NCBI RefSeq assembly: GCF_000715075.1
Contig: NC_134096.1
Span: 116,868,698-116,932,697, forward strand
Reading direction: 5' to 3'
Source of the DNA: Nicotiana tabacum
Lineage: Eukaryota; Streptophyta; Magnoliopsida; Solanales; Solanaceae
DNA: 64,000 nt
This document shows, one piece after another, positions 43,097-52,725 of the stretch. The number at the start of each line of letters is the position of its first letter. Positions within the stretch are counted from its first letter, which is position 1. The notes beneath the pieces are model-generated. The model did no database searches and had not been told where the DNA came from. It was given only the letters and a program-made list of their open reading frames with translations. The position numbers and the translations under genes were made by a program.

Positions 43097-44159
43097 TCAA
43101 TTTTGTACTTGTGGACCTTTGAGCCTTCTTTTATTCACCATCATACTAACTCCCTCCATAGCATTGACTTTTCTCGGGTTTTGCACTTGTTGAAGTTGAG
43201 CTTTTGCTAATTGATTCATTGTGGTGGTCAACTCGGCAATGGCTTGCCAATGGTCATGCAACTCTTTATGTAGGTGAATCACGTTCGGATCACCTTGAGA
43301 AACATTTGCTCTACTTTTCCATGCCGAAGAAGTATCCGCCATTTCATCTAAAACCTCACAAGCTTCCGCATACGGCGTTGTCATGAAATTTCCACCGACA
43401 AGTTGATTAACCACGCACTGATTGGTAGTATTGATCCCCTGATAGAAAGTTTGTTGAATTATAGCCTTCGTCATGTCATTATTTGGGCACTCTTTGACCA
43501 TAGTTCGGTACCTCTCCCATATTTCATGTAACAGCTCATTGGGCTCTTGTTTGAATGCTAGAATCTCGTCTCTAAGAGTAGCCATATGCCCGGGAGAAAA
43601 GAACTTGGAAATACATTTCTCCGCCAATTCATCCCATGTATGGATAGAGTGATTTGGCAATCTTTCTAACCAATCCAAGGCTTTCCCCCGCAGAGAGAAA
43701 GGAAATAGCCTCAACCTTAAAGCATCCTCGGAGACTTTGTCTGTTTACTCTCCCAACAAGTGTCCACAAACCCCTTCAAGTGTTTGTATGCATTTTGACT
43801 CGGAGCCCCGGTGAAGAATCCTTGTTGCTCTAACAATGTGAGCATTACATTTGTGATTTGAAAGTTGCCCGTCCTAATGCGGGGCGGGACAATGACACTT
43901 GCATACCCTTCATTCGGCAACACCCGGTGTAGAGCCGCTCTTGGTGGAGGTGGAGGTAGAACTGGGACGTTGTCTTGAGGTGCCCGACCTCTTTTATTTG
44001 CTTGAGGTTCAAGAGGAACCTCTTCAACTTGGTCATACAGATGGTAGTCGTGGTTGATTCGAGGATCTTACGCGGCTCAACGTCCACATCCCCCAAAGGC
44101 ATATTTCCGAGTTGATCGTTGTTGTTTCCCATAATAGTACCTAAAATTGATTCACACAA
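43097..44159 (-). pseudogene. Y gag
   Basis: Athila gag. N-terminal pieces 44159-43845 and 43923-43717 (MLPNEGYASVIVPPRIRTGN, FQITNVMLTLLEQQGFFTGA, CWESKQT) lead into the core ORF 43714-43097, which has MRLFPFSLRGKALDWLERLP, WDELAEKCISKFFSPGHMAT, EPNELLHEIWERYRTMVKEC, IIQQTFYQGINTTNQCVVNQ and a C-terminal helix. This is the Retrotrans_gag domain (PF03732-like). The start is probably MGNNNDQLGN (about 44130), the usual Athila gag start just after the leader. Two frame breaks near 43715 and 43900. Confidence 0.88.
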
Positions 44160-44235
44160 ATCAGTAACAAGAAAGAAAAAAAAGACAATTCACACACAAA
44201 ACCAAATATATAGCTAAATCTATTTTTTATGCTTC

Positions 44236-44254
44236 CCGGCAATGACGCCAAAAA
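44236..44254 (-). other. primer binding site of Y
   Basis: On the minus strand ttggcgtcattgccgggaa follows the LTR end gggatca. It is the Athila-type site (TTGGCGCCGTTGCCGGGGA) with a few changes. Confidence 0.8.
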
Positions 44255-44255
44255 T

Positions 44256-45752
44256 TGATCCCGTCCAAGTTCACACCTCAATTCAATGTTATGAAACAGT
44301 CGATTGCAATAGTAATACCCAACAAGGAGTCGGGGTCGAATTCCACAGGGAGTTATACGTGGGATTTAGGAGTATAAATTGCATTGTATGAGTATGAACT
44401 ATCTCAAATTGCACTTCCACAAACTTGGGTTGTTTATAGGTTTAATTTAAACTAAGATTATAAACTAAGAATTTAAACTAGGAAATTGATTTTGGTTGTT
44501 TTTCAAATGATATAAAAGGCCTAGGGCTATGACCTTCACCTAGGTATTCGCTTAATGGGTTGTAAGCCTTAAAGCTTGTTTTATTGGCCGGGGTGTATTA
44601 TAGCTATCAATACTCAAGTACTCACTCGATACCTCTCAGTCAAAGAGTGATTTTTCCCAATTTATCTTTCTCAAGTCCAAATGGGTATTGAACAAAGCAG
44701 TTGATAATAAGCTCAAGTCGGATTTTACTATCTCTAGGTTCAACCCTTTAATTGGTCTTATCAATCTCTCGATTGACCCAATTTCTTGTTAGCCAAGTTT
44801 TTCTATACTAAATCTCTCTTTCTCAAGTAGAAACCAAGTCAAATAGGCATGAGCTAATATTTACAACCATTAATTCTACAATTAAAAGCAAGAACAAGGC
44901 TAAATAATAAGCACCCAACCATAAACAAGACATAATTCAAACACCCATTAAGTTTAAACTCTAGGGTTAGGTCACAACCCTAGTGAAAATCTAGCTACTC
45001 ATGCTTAAGACAGAAGAAATGATAATTAAACCCATATTGATAATTAGAGTAAAGAAATCTATGTTCAAAAAGCTCAAAATGGCAAAAACTACTAAAGAGA
45101 GTAAAGAAAAACGGCTACTGTATCTATTGATGTCAAAACTTGACCTTAAAAAGTGAAACTTTTTAATTTATACAAAGCTAGAATTTTCAGACAAAAATGC
45201 CCTTTCGGAGGTTCTGCGGCCGCACAATTCCATATGCGGTCCGCACTTTTGCTTCAACCTGACAGGATTAGAATCTTGCGACCGCACAATTCTGAATCGC
45301 GGCAGCATCTCTCTCTTTCTGCGGTCCGCACATTTCTGAGTGCGTCCGCACATGGCTCTTTTGCGAACCGCACAAATGCAATTGCGGCCATATAGCTGAT
45401 CTTCTGCGGCCGCACAATAATTGTGCGGTCCGCACTTCCGTTGACAGGTTCTCTGGACTTTTGCTCTTGCCTAGCTTTTGCGGTCGTACATTTCATGTGC
45501 GGACCGCACTTCTCACAGATCTCTAATAAGTTCTTCTGCACAATCTGCGGTCCGCACTTTAAGTTTCTGTGTTTGTTTTTGTCCTTGAATTCAGATCACT
45601 CCTTCTTGAGTAGGATTTCATCTTGGAGGCTCATTTTCCAATATTCTTGCAATTAAGCATATTTGATCAGTTTTTGGGAACACAATTAAATATTTTTGGA
45701 CTCAAACGAAAGCTAAAAGGCGCTAATAAGTAGTCAAAATCCCCACTTATCA
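44256..45752 (-). repeat. 5' LTR of Y
   Basis: 1497 bp, minus-strand TGATAAGTGGGGATTT to ACTTGGACGGGATCA. It contains about a dozen TGCGGNCCGCA-like units at 45205-45560 and a TATA-like tgtataaatt right after them (45164-45174). The right edge abuts element X inside its antisense gene. Confidence 0.88.
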
Positions 45753-46052
45753 GTGAACTTGTACCGTATCCCCCTCGGTCAGGATCAACTCGATATGATT
45801 GGGAAGGCCGAATTTAGCCTTAAGCTCCGCTAATTCCTTCACTGTCATCACTGACCGAAAAGCTCCAGGTGCGGCCTCTGGTGATTTGGTGAAATCGGAT
45901 CTGGAATCAGGGTTGCGTGGGATTATCTCCTCCACCGATAAGAAGGTTTCATCCTCAACAGTGGCAGGAATGCTCTCCTTATGGGAGGGGAACACCACTG
46001 CCAAGGGAGTAACATGACTCCCCTCTCTAGCCTCAGAAGGTACGTTAGACAT
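45753..46052 (-). pseudogene. antisense gene of Tat element X, N-terminal fragment
   Basis: One hundred codons from ATG 46052, alignable from the second residue with the antisense gene of T: MSNVPSEAREG, VTPLAVVFPSH, FLSVEEIIPRNPDSRSDFTK, SVMTVKELAELKAKFGLPNH and IELILTEGDTVQVH. It is cut at the His codon by the Y insertion, so the PF04195-like part is absent. Unlike the T copy, this segment is open with no stop. It lies antisense to X, next to its polypurine tract and 3' LTR, with its own TATA box upstream. Roughly half of the residues agree with T. Function unknown. Confidence 0.8.
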
Positions 46053-46212
46053 GATTCAACGTGAGGAAGGAGAATAACAAACGAGGGGGAATGAAGAATA
46101 ATGTAAGTCACTGAAATAGAGAAGAGAAATTCGAAGAAGAAGAGAACAAGAGAAAGGTATGGGATTTTGAAGCGTTAGAAGATTTAAACTCCAAAATCGT
46201 ATTCAAAGACCT

Positions 46213-46224
46213 CTATTTATAAAG
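46213..46224 (-). promoter_or_regulatory. TATA box of X antisense gene
   Basis: On the minus strand ctttataaatag, about 165 bases before the ATG at 46052, the same box and spacing as in T. Confidence 0.75.
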
Positions 46225-46328
46225 GTCATGCCACCTAAACCGAAAATGGCTCATCATGATTGGCACCGGAACCGAAGCGGCAGGACTAATCAAAGGTCGC
46301 ACGCAAAACAAAATGACGCATTGGGAAT

Positions 46329-46355
46329 ATGCGTCATAATGACGCATGACGTCAT
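46329..46355. promoter_or_regulatory. paired palindromes upstream of X antisense gene
   Basis: A 9-bp-arm inverted repeat ATGCGTCAT-A-ATGACGCAT (46329-46347) directly next to TGACGTCA (46348-46355). Both sites have counterparts in T (13567-13581 and 13550-13557), in the same order relative to the gene. Confidence 0.6.
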
Positions 46356-46566
46356 GATGTCATCCAAACTCGTGGACAGCATAACTCCAGCAAATCGCCG
46401 GGGAAATTCGAAGCATTTGAAATGTGCTGATCACAGAGGGCCACATTACCTGCTCGCCGCAACAACCACGACCTACATAGTCCACTTGATTAGCTCGACC
46501 ACCACCAACACGATCCATTCATCGAACTCGTCCGCAAAGTCGGCCTCAATAAGCGGAGGGACTAAC

Positions 46567-47315
46567 TGTATGGGTCAAAATCTATCTTTAGAATATTTAA
46601 GTCAAAATAGTATTGGTGGAACGTTCCCAACGGTCACTTGACGAAGTAATCTAAAAAACGGTGAAGTCCGTGGTCGAAGCGTCAGTAAGGGCTGAAGCCG
46701 AGGAGTCATCAAGGATTGAGGCCGAGGTCGAGCACCCTTGATAGAGTTATAACATCTAGTTTCAAGATAGGACATAAAAAGGAATATTCTAATTGATATT
46801 CTTTGCACTTGTACAGTTAGGGTTTTTATGAACATGTTCTCTATAAATAGAAAGAGACACAATGATAGGGGACATGTGATACTCATTTGTAAAATACACT
46901 TTGGCTTTAAAGGAGAGAATCAGGTCTTATTGCAAGCATACAAACACAACGTTTTCACTAAGATTCTTGTTCATACTTTTTCACTGGTTCCGAGAATAAC
47001 TCAGATATTCAAAGGTTTATCCATTACTCATCATTGTCAGAAAGAATATTCACAGATTTCATCCTTTCTTGGGTGACTCATTCGTTCTATTTACATAAGT
47101 GTCATTTATTGCTATTCATCATTATTTAATGCTACATTACTTCCTTTGACTTCTTAAATACTGATTGTGTGCCGCCGTTGCTATTGAAATATATCTACGT
47201 AGTATTTATTGCACTTCTGAGAACTTCATCTTTGGAATATTATTATTAACTAAGATTAACCCTTATTTATATAAATTTAATTAGTTGAACAAGATATATA
47301 TTTTTTGATCAAACA
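46567..47315 (+). repeat. 3' LTR of X
   Basis: 749 bp, TGTATGGGTCAAAATC to TTTTTGATCAAACA. The ends match those of the T LTR (TGTATAGGTCAAAAT...TTTGGTCAAACA) while the middle is diverged. A TATA box tctataaatag lies at 46839-46849. The flank after it is atatg. Confidence 0.82.
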
Positions 47316-47452
47316 ATATGACCTAACAAGATCAGATTTATTTATTGCACGAAGATGTTTAAACGTCAAAAACATTTATTTATTGCACTAATAACAGTTT
47401 TACTTGTCATACGCGTAATACGTAATCTGTTGGCGCCTAATATTAAAAAATT

Positions 47453-47695
47453 TCAATTATCTGAAATGTATCTGGAAAATACATTTGATAAGTGAACTAG
47501 AAAAATGCAAACACAATTCAATCTTGTAACACAATTGGTGTTTCCAACAAGAATTTTGCTCTCCACATTTTCTTGAATTGAATAAAGTAACAAAAGTGAA
47601 AATAATAGACAGAGAGATATTGATTTCTTTTTTGTGAGGGTATATATAGGGGGTGGCATGTTAGAAGTATACAAGAGAAATAAGTCAGATACCAA
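47453..47695 (-). CDS. possible small ORF with hydrophobic N-terminus
   Basis: An 80-codon minus-strand ORF. The part after MPPPIYTLTKKK is a basic stretch followed by a hydrophobic run (LCLLFSLLLLYS), which would suit a signal peptide, then ENVESKILVGNTNCVTRLNC with a few Cys. Against it: a TATA-like tatataccc lies inside the ORF, so a transcript starting there would miss the ATG, and the first ATG after that site opens only a 16-codon frame (MWRAKFLLETPIVLQD). I do not recognise the protein. It may be chance in AT-rich sequence. Confidence 0.2.
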   Translation of the reverse strand: MVSDLFLLYTSNMPPPIYTLTKKKSISLCLLFSLLLLYSIQENVESKILVGNTNCVTRLNCVCIFLVHLSNVFSRYISDN

Positions 47696-48173
47696 GATAA
47701 TATAGACGTAAGGAGCTTAATTAAAGCTATTGGACTTCGGAATCGAATCATGTCAGTGGTCAAAGGATACCATAGAATAATTTAAATGTGTCACTTAGGT
47801 TAAGATATTATTTACTACTCCCATATATATATATGTGAAGATATAAGATATTAACTGTTAGTCTATAAGCATGCCTTAAGTTTAATATAACTTCCAGTTA
47901 ATGGAAATTTTATATATATGCCATTTAATAAGTTTATTTTCTCATTTAATATACCGTCCAAAAGAGGAAGTGTGGCTTTTAAATTTAACGTTTTAAATCT
48001 ATGATACTTTACAAACAGAACATACATGTAATGGACAAATAATGGAAGGGAGAAAGTAATACTCCACTAAATAACAGCCAAGAAAACACAAATGCCACGT
48101 ACTTTGTGGTCTTCTCATTCTGAGAAGGGGGCGACTCCCTCTCTTCAGTCAGTTTGTCTGGACATCTCCTTTC

Positions 48174-48185
48174 CTATATATAACC
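48174..48185 (+). promoter_or_regulatory. TATA box of ERF gene
   Basis: ctatatataacc lies about 65 bases before the ATG, giving a short 5' leader of roughly 35-40 bases. Confidence 0.75.
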
Positions 48186-48243
48186 ACTTTTTTTCTTCAG
48201 GCTCAGCTGTATACTACTTCTCTATCAATCCTTCGATTTTCAG

Positions 48244-48969
48244 ATGGAGCATAATGAAAAGGGTGGTGCGGCAGTGACAGTGACAGTTCCGGCAGCAGAG
48301 ATTGTGAATGGAGGCGGAGTATCAAAGAAGGTGCATTATAGGGGAGTGAGGAAGAGGCCGTGGGGGAGATATGCTGCTGAGATCAGAGATCCTCTCAAAA
48401 ATTCTCGTGTGTGGTTGGGGACATTTGATACAGCGGAGGAAGCTGCCAGAGTTTATGATGCTGCGGCAAGGGAGTTTCGCGGTACAAAGGCCAAGACCAA
48501 TTTTCCTCCTCCGGCAGTTATTAAGGACTCGTCGCCGGCACCGTTGAATCTTAACCTCGGAAGTGGGTCTTCCGTTGGTAGTGCGAGGAGTTTCACGTAT
48601 CTGAAACAGAACAACCTCAACCTCGGCGGTGGGTCCTCCGTTGGTAGTGCGGCGAGTTTCACGTATCTGAAACAGAACTATCAGTTTCGTCATGTTCCTG
48701 CTGCCGGAGGTTTTGCTCCGCCATCGGCGCGTGATTATCAGTATTTAGAGGCTTTAACTGGAGCTGAAGTGAGTAATCGCGACCCCAGTAGCCAAAGAGG
48801 GACGGTTGCTTTCTTAGGTGGCGGCGATAGCGTCAGTGGGTGTGGAATTCCGACTGAGTCAGAATCATCGTCGGTGCTAAACTACAACTTTAACGATCTA
48901 AATCAACCAACCATCACCACCAACTGTCTAAATCTGGACCTCAACCTTCCACCGCCGGATTACATGTGA
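48244..48969 (+). CDS. AP2/ERF transcription repressor with EAR motif (ERF subgroup VIIIa-like)
   Basis: Nuclear DNA-binding protein of 241 residues, intronless and intact. One AP2/ERF domain at about residues 30-88 ([51 protein letters not shown]). The Ala of YAAEIRD and Asp of TFDTAEEA mark it as ERF rather than DREB, so it should bind the GCC box. The C-terminus has [10 protein letters not shown] (229-238), the EAR motif that recruits co-repressors such as TOPLESS; with this motif and layout it fits class II ERF repressors. Residues 103-124 and 125-146 are a tandem 22-residue duplication ([20 protein letters not shown] and [20 protein letters not shown]). LNLNL at 101-105 is a further LxLxL match. 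The start is the first ATG after a TATA box at 48174. The minus-strand ORFs 48322-48693 are shadows. It is the only intact host gene in the window. Confidence 0.95.
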   Translation: MEHNEKGGAAVTVTVPAAEIVNGGGVSKKVHYRGVRKRPWGRYAAEIRDPLKNSRVWLGTFDTAEEAARVYDAAAREFRGTKAKTNFPPPAVIKDSSPAPLNLNLGSGSSVGSARSFTYLKQNNLNLGGGSSVGSAASFTYLKQNYQFRHVPAAGGFAPPSARDYQYLEALTGAEVSNRDPSSQRGTVAFLGGGDSVSGCGIPTESESSSVLNYNFNDLNQPTITTNCLNLDLNLPPPDYM

Positions 48970-49602
48970 AAAGGCGACAATTTTTCATCGGGAATTAATG
49001 TGTATGCATCTCCATTTTTAAAAATAAAAAATAAAATTAGTCGTAGTTTCCTTTTAAATTCTCAAGTGGCGGTGAGGGACGGCTGGTGAGTTCACACGTT
49101 TAGCCTATAGTGTGAACATAAGATTTAAATATATAATCTCAAATTTTACTAACAAATAAAGTTTTAGAAAGAAATTTTGACCAACTTTTCAACCAAGCGC
49201 CACCGTAGTACAATTGTGAAATATAAAGAATCATATTTCAAAGTATTGTCGTATTTTACAACTTGTTTGAATATAGTTATCTTAAAGTATATTATTTATT
49301 GATATTTAAATTATATTGTATCTTAAATTCCTTGTTACGTAATGATAAAGTGATTTGTCGTTACTTTATTTTTTAATTTTATATTGTCCTTTTTTATTGT
49401 TAAATAATCATATTTTATTTTTTACCTTATCTTTTTAAATACTAATTCTACTTCATACCCTTTTTTTTGTAATAATTTTTCAAATTGCCGATGCATGCAA
49501 TAATAAAACGATGACAAATGATACTATTTATCAAAACCTTGTATTTATCAAAATAATACAATATAACACAACATAATATAGTACCATATGCTATGAAACA
49601 AT
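48970..49602. other. 3' region of ERF gene and AT-rich spacer
   Basis: AT-rich sequence after the stop. aataaa-type signals at about 49015-49035 could serve 3' end formation. No coding domain. The last five bases, ACAAT (49598-49602), are the target duplication of Z. Confidence 0.7.
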
Positions 49603-49953
49603 TGTTAGATTTTCCTATTATGTATATGACCCAATATAATAAAGGCCATAATTAATATTTAATGAAAAACAAATCTCGTCCGTCCGATCAGTTACTTGAT
49701 GGACGTACCAGATTAAGTGAGAACCTCTATAAATTGGTCATCTCTCCACCCATTAGGGTTACCACCTATTCTATTCTTCTTTTTCATCACTAAAGGCGAT
49801 GGTAACGAAGGTAGGGTAAGGGGCGGGAAACCAATTTAATTAACGCCTTCGCTTTGTGATATTGGCTTCTGCCTCGGGTATTTTTTTCTGCAACGATTAT
49901 ATGTAAGATTATCATATTCAAGATTCTAATATGAATTAAAGTTTATGTTTACA
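49603..49953 (+). repeat. 5' LTR of Z
   Basis: TGTTAGATTTTCC to ttatgtttaca, with a TATA-like ctataaattgg near 49729-49739. It is followed by the primer-site-like ggtatcatgagc (49954-49965). Confidence 0.93.
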
Positions 49954-50380
49954 GGTATCATGAGCCTGAATTGTTTGAACTGACAATTTTCGTAAAAGGA
50001 ATTATATATTTCTAGTTGTGTTGTTGTTGTTACGAAAGTGTCGTATTGTTAAAATTAGAACTTCACACATATTCAAAGATTTGATCACATATGTGAGGTT
50101 TCTGTTCGTAGACAAAATATCAATAAACTTATAGGATAAACTCTAGTTATATTATGTCAACGTCATTTATGGATCAAGAGTTCATTGGTTTTATCCACCA
50201 ATTTCATCTCTGTTTTCACTCTTCGTGGCTTGAAAGCACTTTTGCTTTGGTTGATCAGATATTTGATGTTAAAATTAATTAAAGATGATGAAGAAGAATG
50301 TGAATTACAGTTTAATTAGTACAGACACTATAGTTACTCCTTGTTTTTAGTTTCTGCCGGCTATGTGACTATATTTTTTT

Positions 50381-51590
50381 GGTATAATACATCGGCAGGT
50401 CATTAAATTTATCTTCCCTTTTCACTTTAATATTTTATCTTAAATCTATTTCATTTAAAAAAAAATTTACTATGTCATTTAAACACAAAATACTGGCATG
50501 CCATTGGGTGTATCTCACACCTCTTCTAAGAGCGCAAACTGCATATATAAGGCCAGTGATGTGGGCCCGAACTGCAGGTGGATACAAAAGACATTATTTT
50601 AAAAAAAAAAATCTATTTCTCTTGTTCATCTTCTCAATGGGATACTACCACAAATGTGCCGCCAATTTAACTTCCATCACCATACCCACTGCTTCATTTA
50701 AAACCAAGTTTTTTTAAAAATAAAAAATAAAAAATCATTTGTATTGCACCATGAAACCTCCATGAAACACCATGGAAACCTCCATTAGATACACCTTATT
50801 TTTCTTTCAAAAAACCAGTAACAAACACCATCAAATCCAGCTGAATCACCTCCAAAACTACCATTAGTTTCGATATTGCCTTCGACCCCTCTATTTTCCT
50901 ATTCAATGCACACGAAATAAGGTTTTATTATCACGCACACATACAGTCGTCTCTAATTTATATCTAAAATTACACAATTTAAAAGTTTATGCAATTATTG
51001 AATAGTGGATTATCACTATAATTTCCCAAGAAAAGTACCATTTATTGATATATTTGGAGCTCAAGGATTGTAAATCTCTGCAAATATAATTTTTTTGTGA
51101 GGATTGTAAATTAAGAATTTTGGATTTTTGCCAAAGAGGGTGAAATAGAGGAGGGAGCCGTCGGGAAGACGACGGAAGGAAGGGGGTTGTAAGAAGCATG
51201 GGGTGAACAGGGGACCGGTCGCCGATGGAAGAGATGGATCGCAGTAACAGGAATCTGTCGCCGGCAGGAAATTTGTAGAAGATTAAAGAGTGGTAGGGTG
51301 GGATAAAGGGGTCGTCTGGGAAGATGAGGAAGGGGTGGGTGGGGTTCTTATTTTTCTTTTATTTTTTCCAAATATTTTTTTTAATTTGTTGAAATTAAAT
51401 CCACGTGTCCTCGTCTTATTCATTACTTGATGTGTGAATTACATGCATTTTTTATGTTTGGCTGCCTATCAAATTTTGTATCTAAGTGACACAGTAATAA
51501 TGTCGTTATAGGGTTCAAATGGAACAGACTCAAGATTAAGTGTCATAATGAAAAATAAGGACAAGTTTAATGTCTGTCATGTATTCTGTC
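50381..51590. mobile_element. Mutator-like non-autonomous element
   Basis: About 1.2 kb with long imperfect terminal inverted repeats: left ggtataatacatcggcaggt and catta-aa-ttta onward; right, inverted, gacagaatacatgacagaca and ttaaacttg. It is flanked by ATTTTTTT on both sides (50373-50380 and 51591-51598), an 8-9 bp duplication as expected for MULEs. No transposase. It lies in the Z leader. The ORFs inside (50472-50717 and 50987-51199) have no known domain. Confidence 0.6.
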
Positions 51591-51598
51591 ATTTTTTT

Positions 51599-52423
51599 AA
51601 AGGGTTTTTGGCATCTAAATTAATAAGTCATCCATAAAGTAGCATTACACAATTAAAGATAATTTTCTAATAAAGAAGAAAAGTAACTAATGTTTGTACC
51701 GAGAATCTAAACCTATAGGATTAAATTACTCCACAATCTCATCAGTGAGGTAACGTGACCTTTAAGGTAGACATTCTGCCTCAACTTTCTAAGCCCATAA
51801 TAAATTATTTTATTTTTAAAAGTAATTTTCCATAAGTTGATTAAGAATTCGTTATTGTTTTTCCTTGGCTTGATAAAGGCAGTTATTATTTTTTTTATGT
51901 ATGTGATTATGTTCATATAGTTTGATAGTCAACAAAGTGATCAAACTAAATTATTTAAATTATTCACATGCATAAATGTTATGATATTTATTTTATGTGT
52001 GCATTTATGTTTACATAGTTTGTTAGTCGTCAAAGTGGCCAAACTAGTATGTTTATGAAAAATATGCACACATAAAAATTATAATTTATCCATGAAACTA
52101 ATGAAATGCCAATAATTAAAAATTAGTTGATAAATTAATGTTCACTATTGCTAGAACTTAAGGATTTACCCAAAGGTGGATCAATTATTCTATGAATAGT
52201 GAATATGATGAGGTAAATTAATATTCTTTAGTAAAATATATATTGTCTGTCCAAAGATGTCATATATGTTTGGTTTAAAATATTTAATTACCTATTAAAG
52301 ACTAAATGACATTTAAATTATAATAGTGTGTCGTAGTATTTACCCAAAGGAGAATTGTGATATGCTTTAATTATTTTACTGAATCCATATTGATTGCGAG
52401 CATGTATTATCTATTTTGCAGCT
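51599..52423 (+). other. Z leader with two ~100-bp related repeats
   Basis: Untranslated leader of Z. Two related segments begin near 51905 and 52005 with (a/t)catagtttg(a/t)tagtc and caa-ag-tg-ccaaact. No coding domain; the minus ORF 51713-51916 is not supported. Confidence 0.6.
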
Positions 52424-52725
52424 ATTCCTCTTCATTTGCATGCTTCGCATGTTACTGTATTCAATGGACTGAACTTCTCTGAATGGCATGAACAAGTCCA
52501 GTTCTACTTAGGTGTTTTGGATCTTGATTGGCTTTGCTGAATGATAAGCCCCCTGCCATTACTGATACGAGCAGTGCGGATGAGAAGACTTTCCATAAAG
52601 CATGGGAACGCTCTAACAGGCCGAGCCTTATGTTTATGCGACTGACAATAACCAACAACATTAAGAGTACTATTCCACAGACAGAAAGTGCCATGGAATA
52701 CCTGAAATTTTTGGAAGAACGTTTT
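52424..52725 (+). pseudogene. Z gag N-terminal part
   Basis: UBN2-type copia gag: AIPLHLHASHVTVFNGLNFS, EWHEQVQFYLGVLDLDLALL (the frame shifts by one base near 52515-52530), NDKPPAITDTSSADEKTFHK, WERSNRPSLMFMRLTITNNI and SAMEYLKFLEERF. It is interrupted at GTTTT by a solo LTR. It continues exactly at 55207 (RSANKSLTGTLMVELTTMKF). The frameshift and later stops make it a pseudogene. The gag forms the virus-like particle of the element. Confidence 0.85.

Larger units (their letters stand above)
34816..45752 (-). mobile_element. Athila-type gypsy element Y, 3' rearranged
   Basis: Minus-strand element with 5' LTR 44256-45752, primer site 44236-44254, gag 44159-43097, protease 42390-41227, RT/RNase H/integrase 40975-38672, a spacer with palindromic repeats, and a third ORF (36952-35585). 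The end of that ORF appears inverted at 34827-35173. No 3' LTR is found. Order and pol type match Athila (LTR-gag-pol-ORF3). Many stops and frameshifts. Confidence 0.85.
45753..47315 (+). mobile_element. Tat-lineage element X, 3' end
   Basis: The 3' end of a second Tat element in plus orientation: antisense gene start, its promoter, polypurine tract (gcggagggactaac, about 46553-46566) and 3' LTR (46567-47315). The rest was displaced by Y. Confidence 0.82.
47316..48243. other. upstream region of ERF gene
   Basis: Non-repetitive AT-rich DNA between the X LTR and the ERF gene. It has a minus-strand TATA-like tatataccctc near 47642-47652 and the possible small ORF described separately; a second AT-repeat tatatatatatatg lies at 47823. 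No other gene seen. Confidence 0.6.

Noticed and set aside
48092..48277. 61-codon ORF overlapping the ERF start
   Set aside because: Starts upstream of the TATA box, so it would not be in the ERF transcript, and has no domain.
48322..48693. 123-codon minus-strand ORF
   Set aside because: Shadow of the ERF coding sequence; the AP2 domain and EAR motif are unambiguous on the plus strand.
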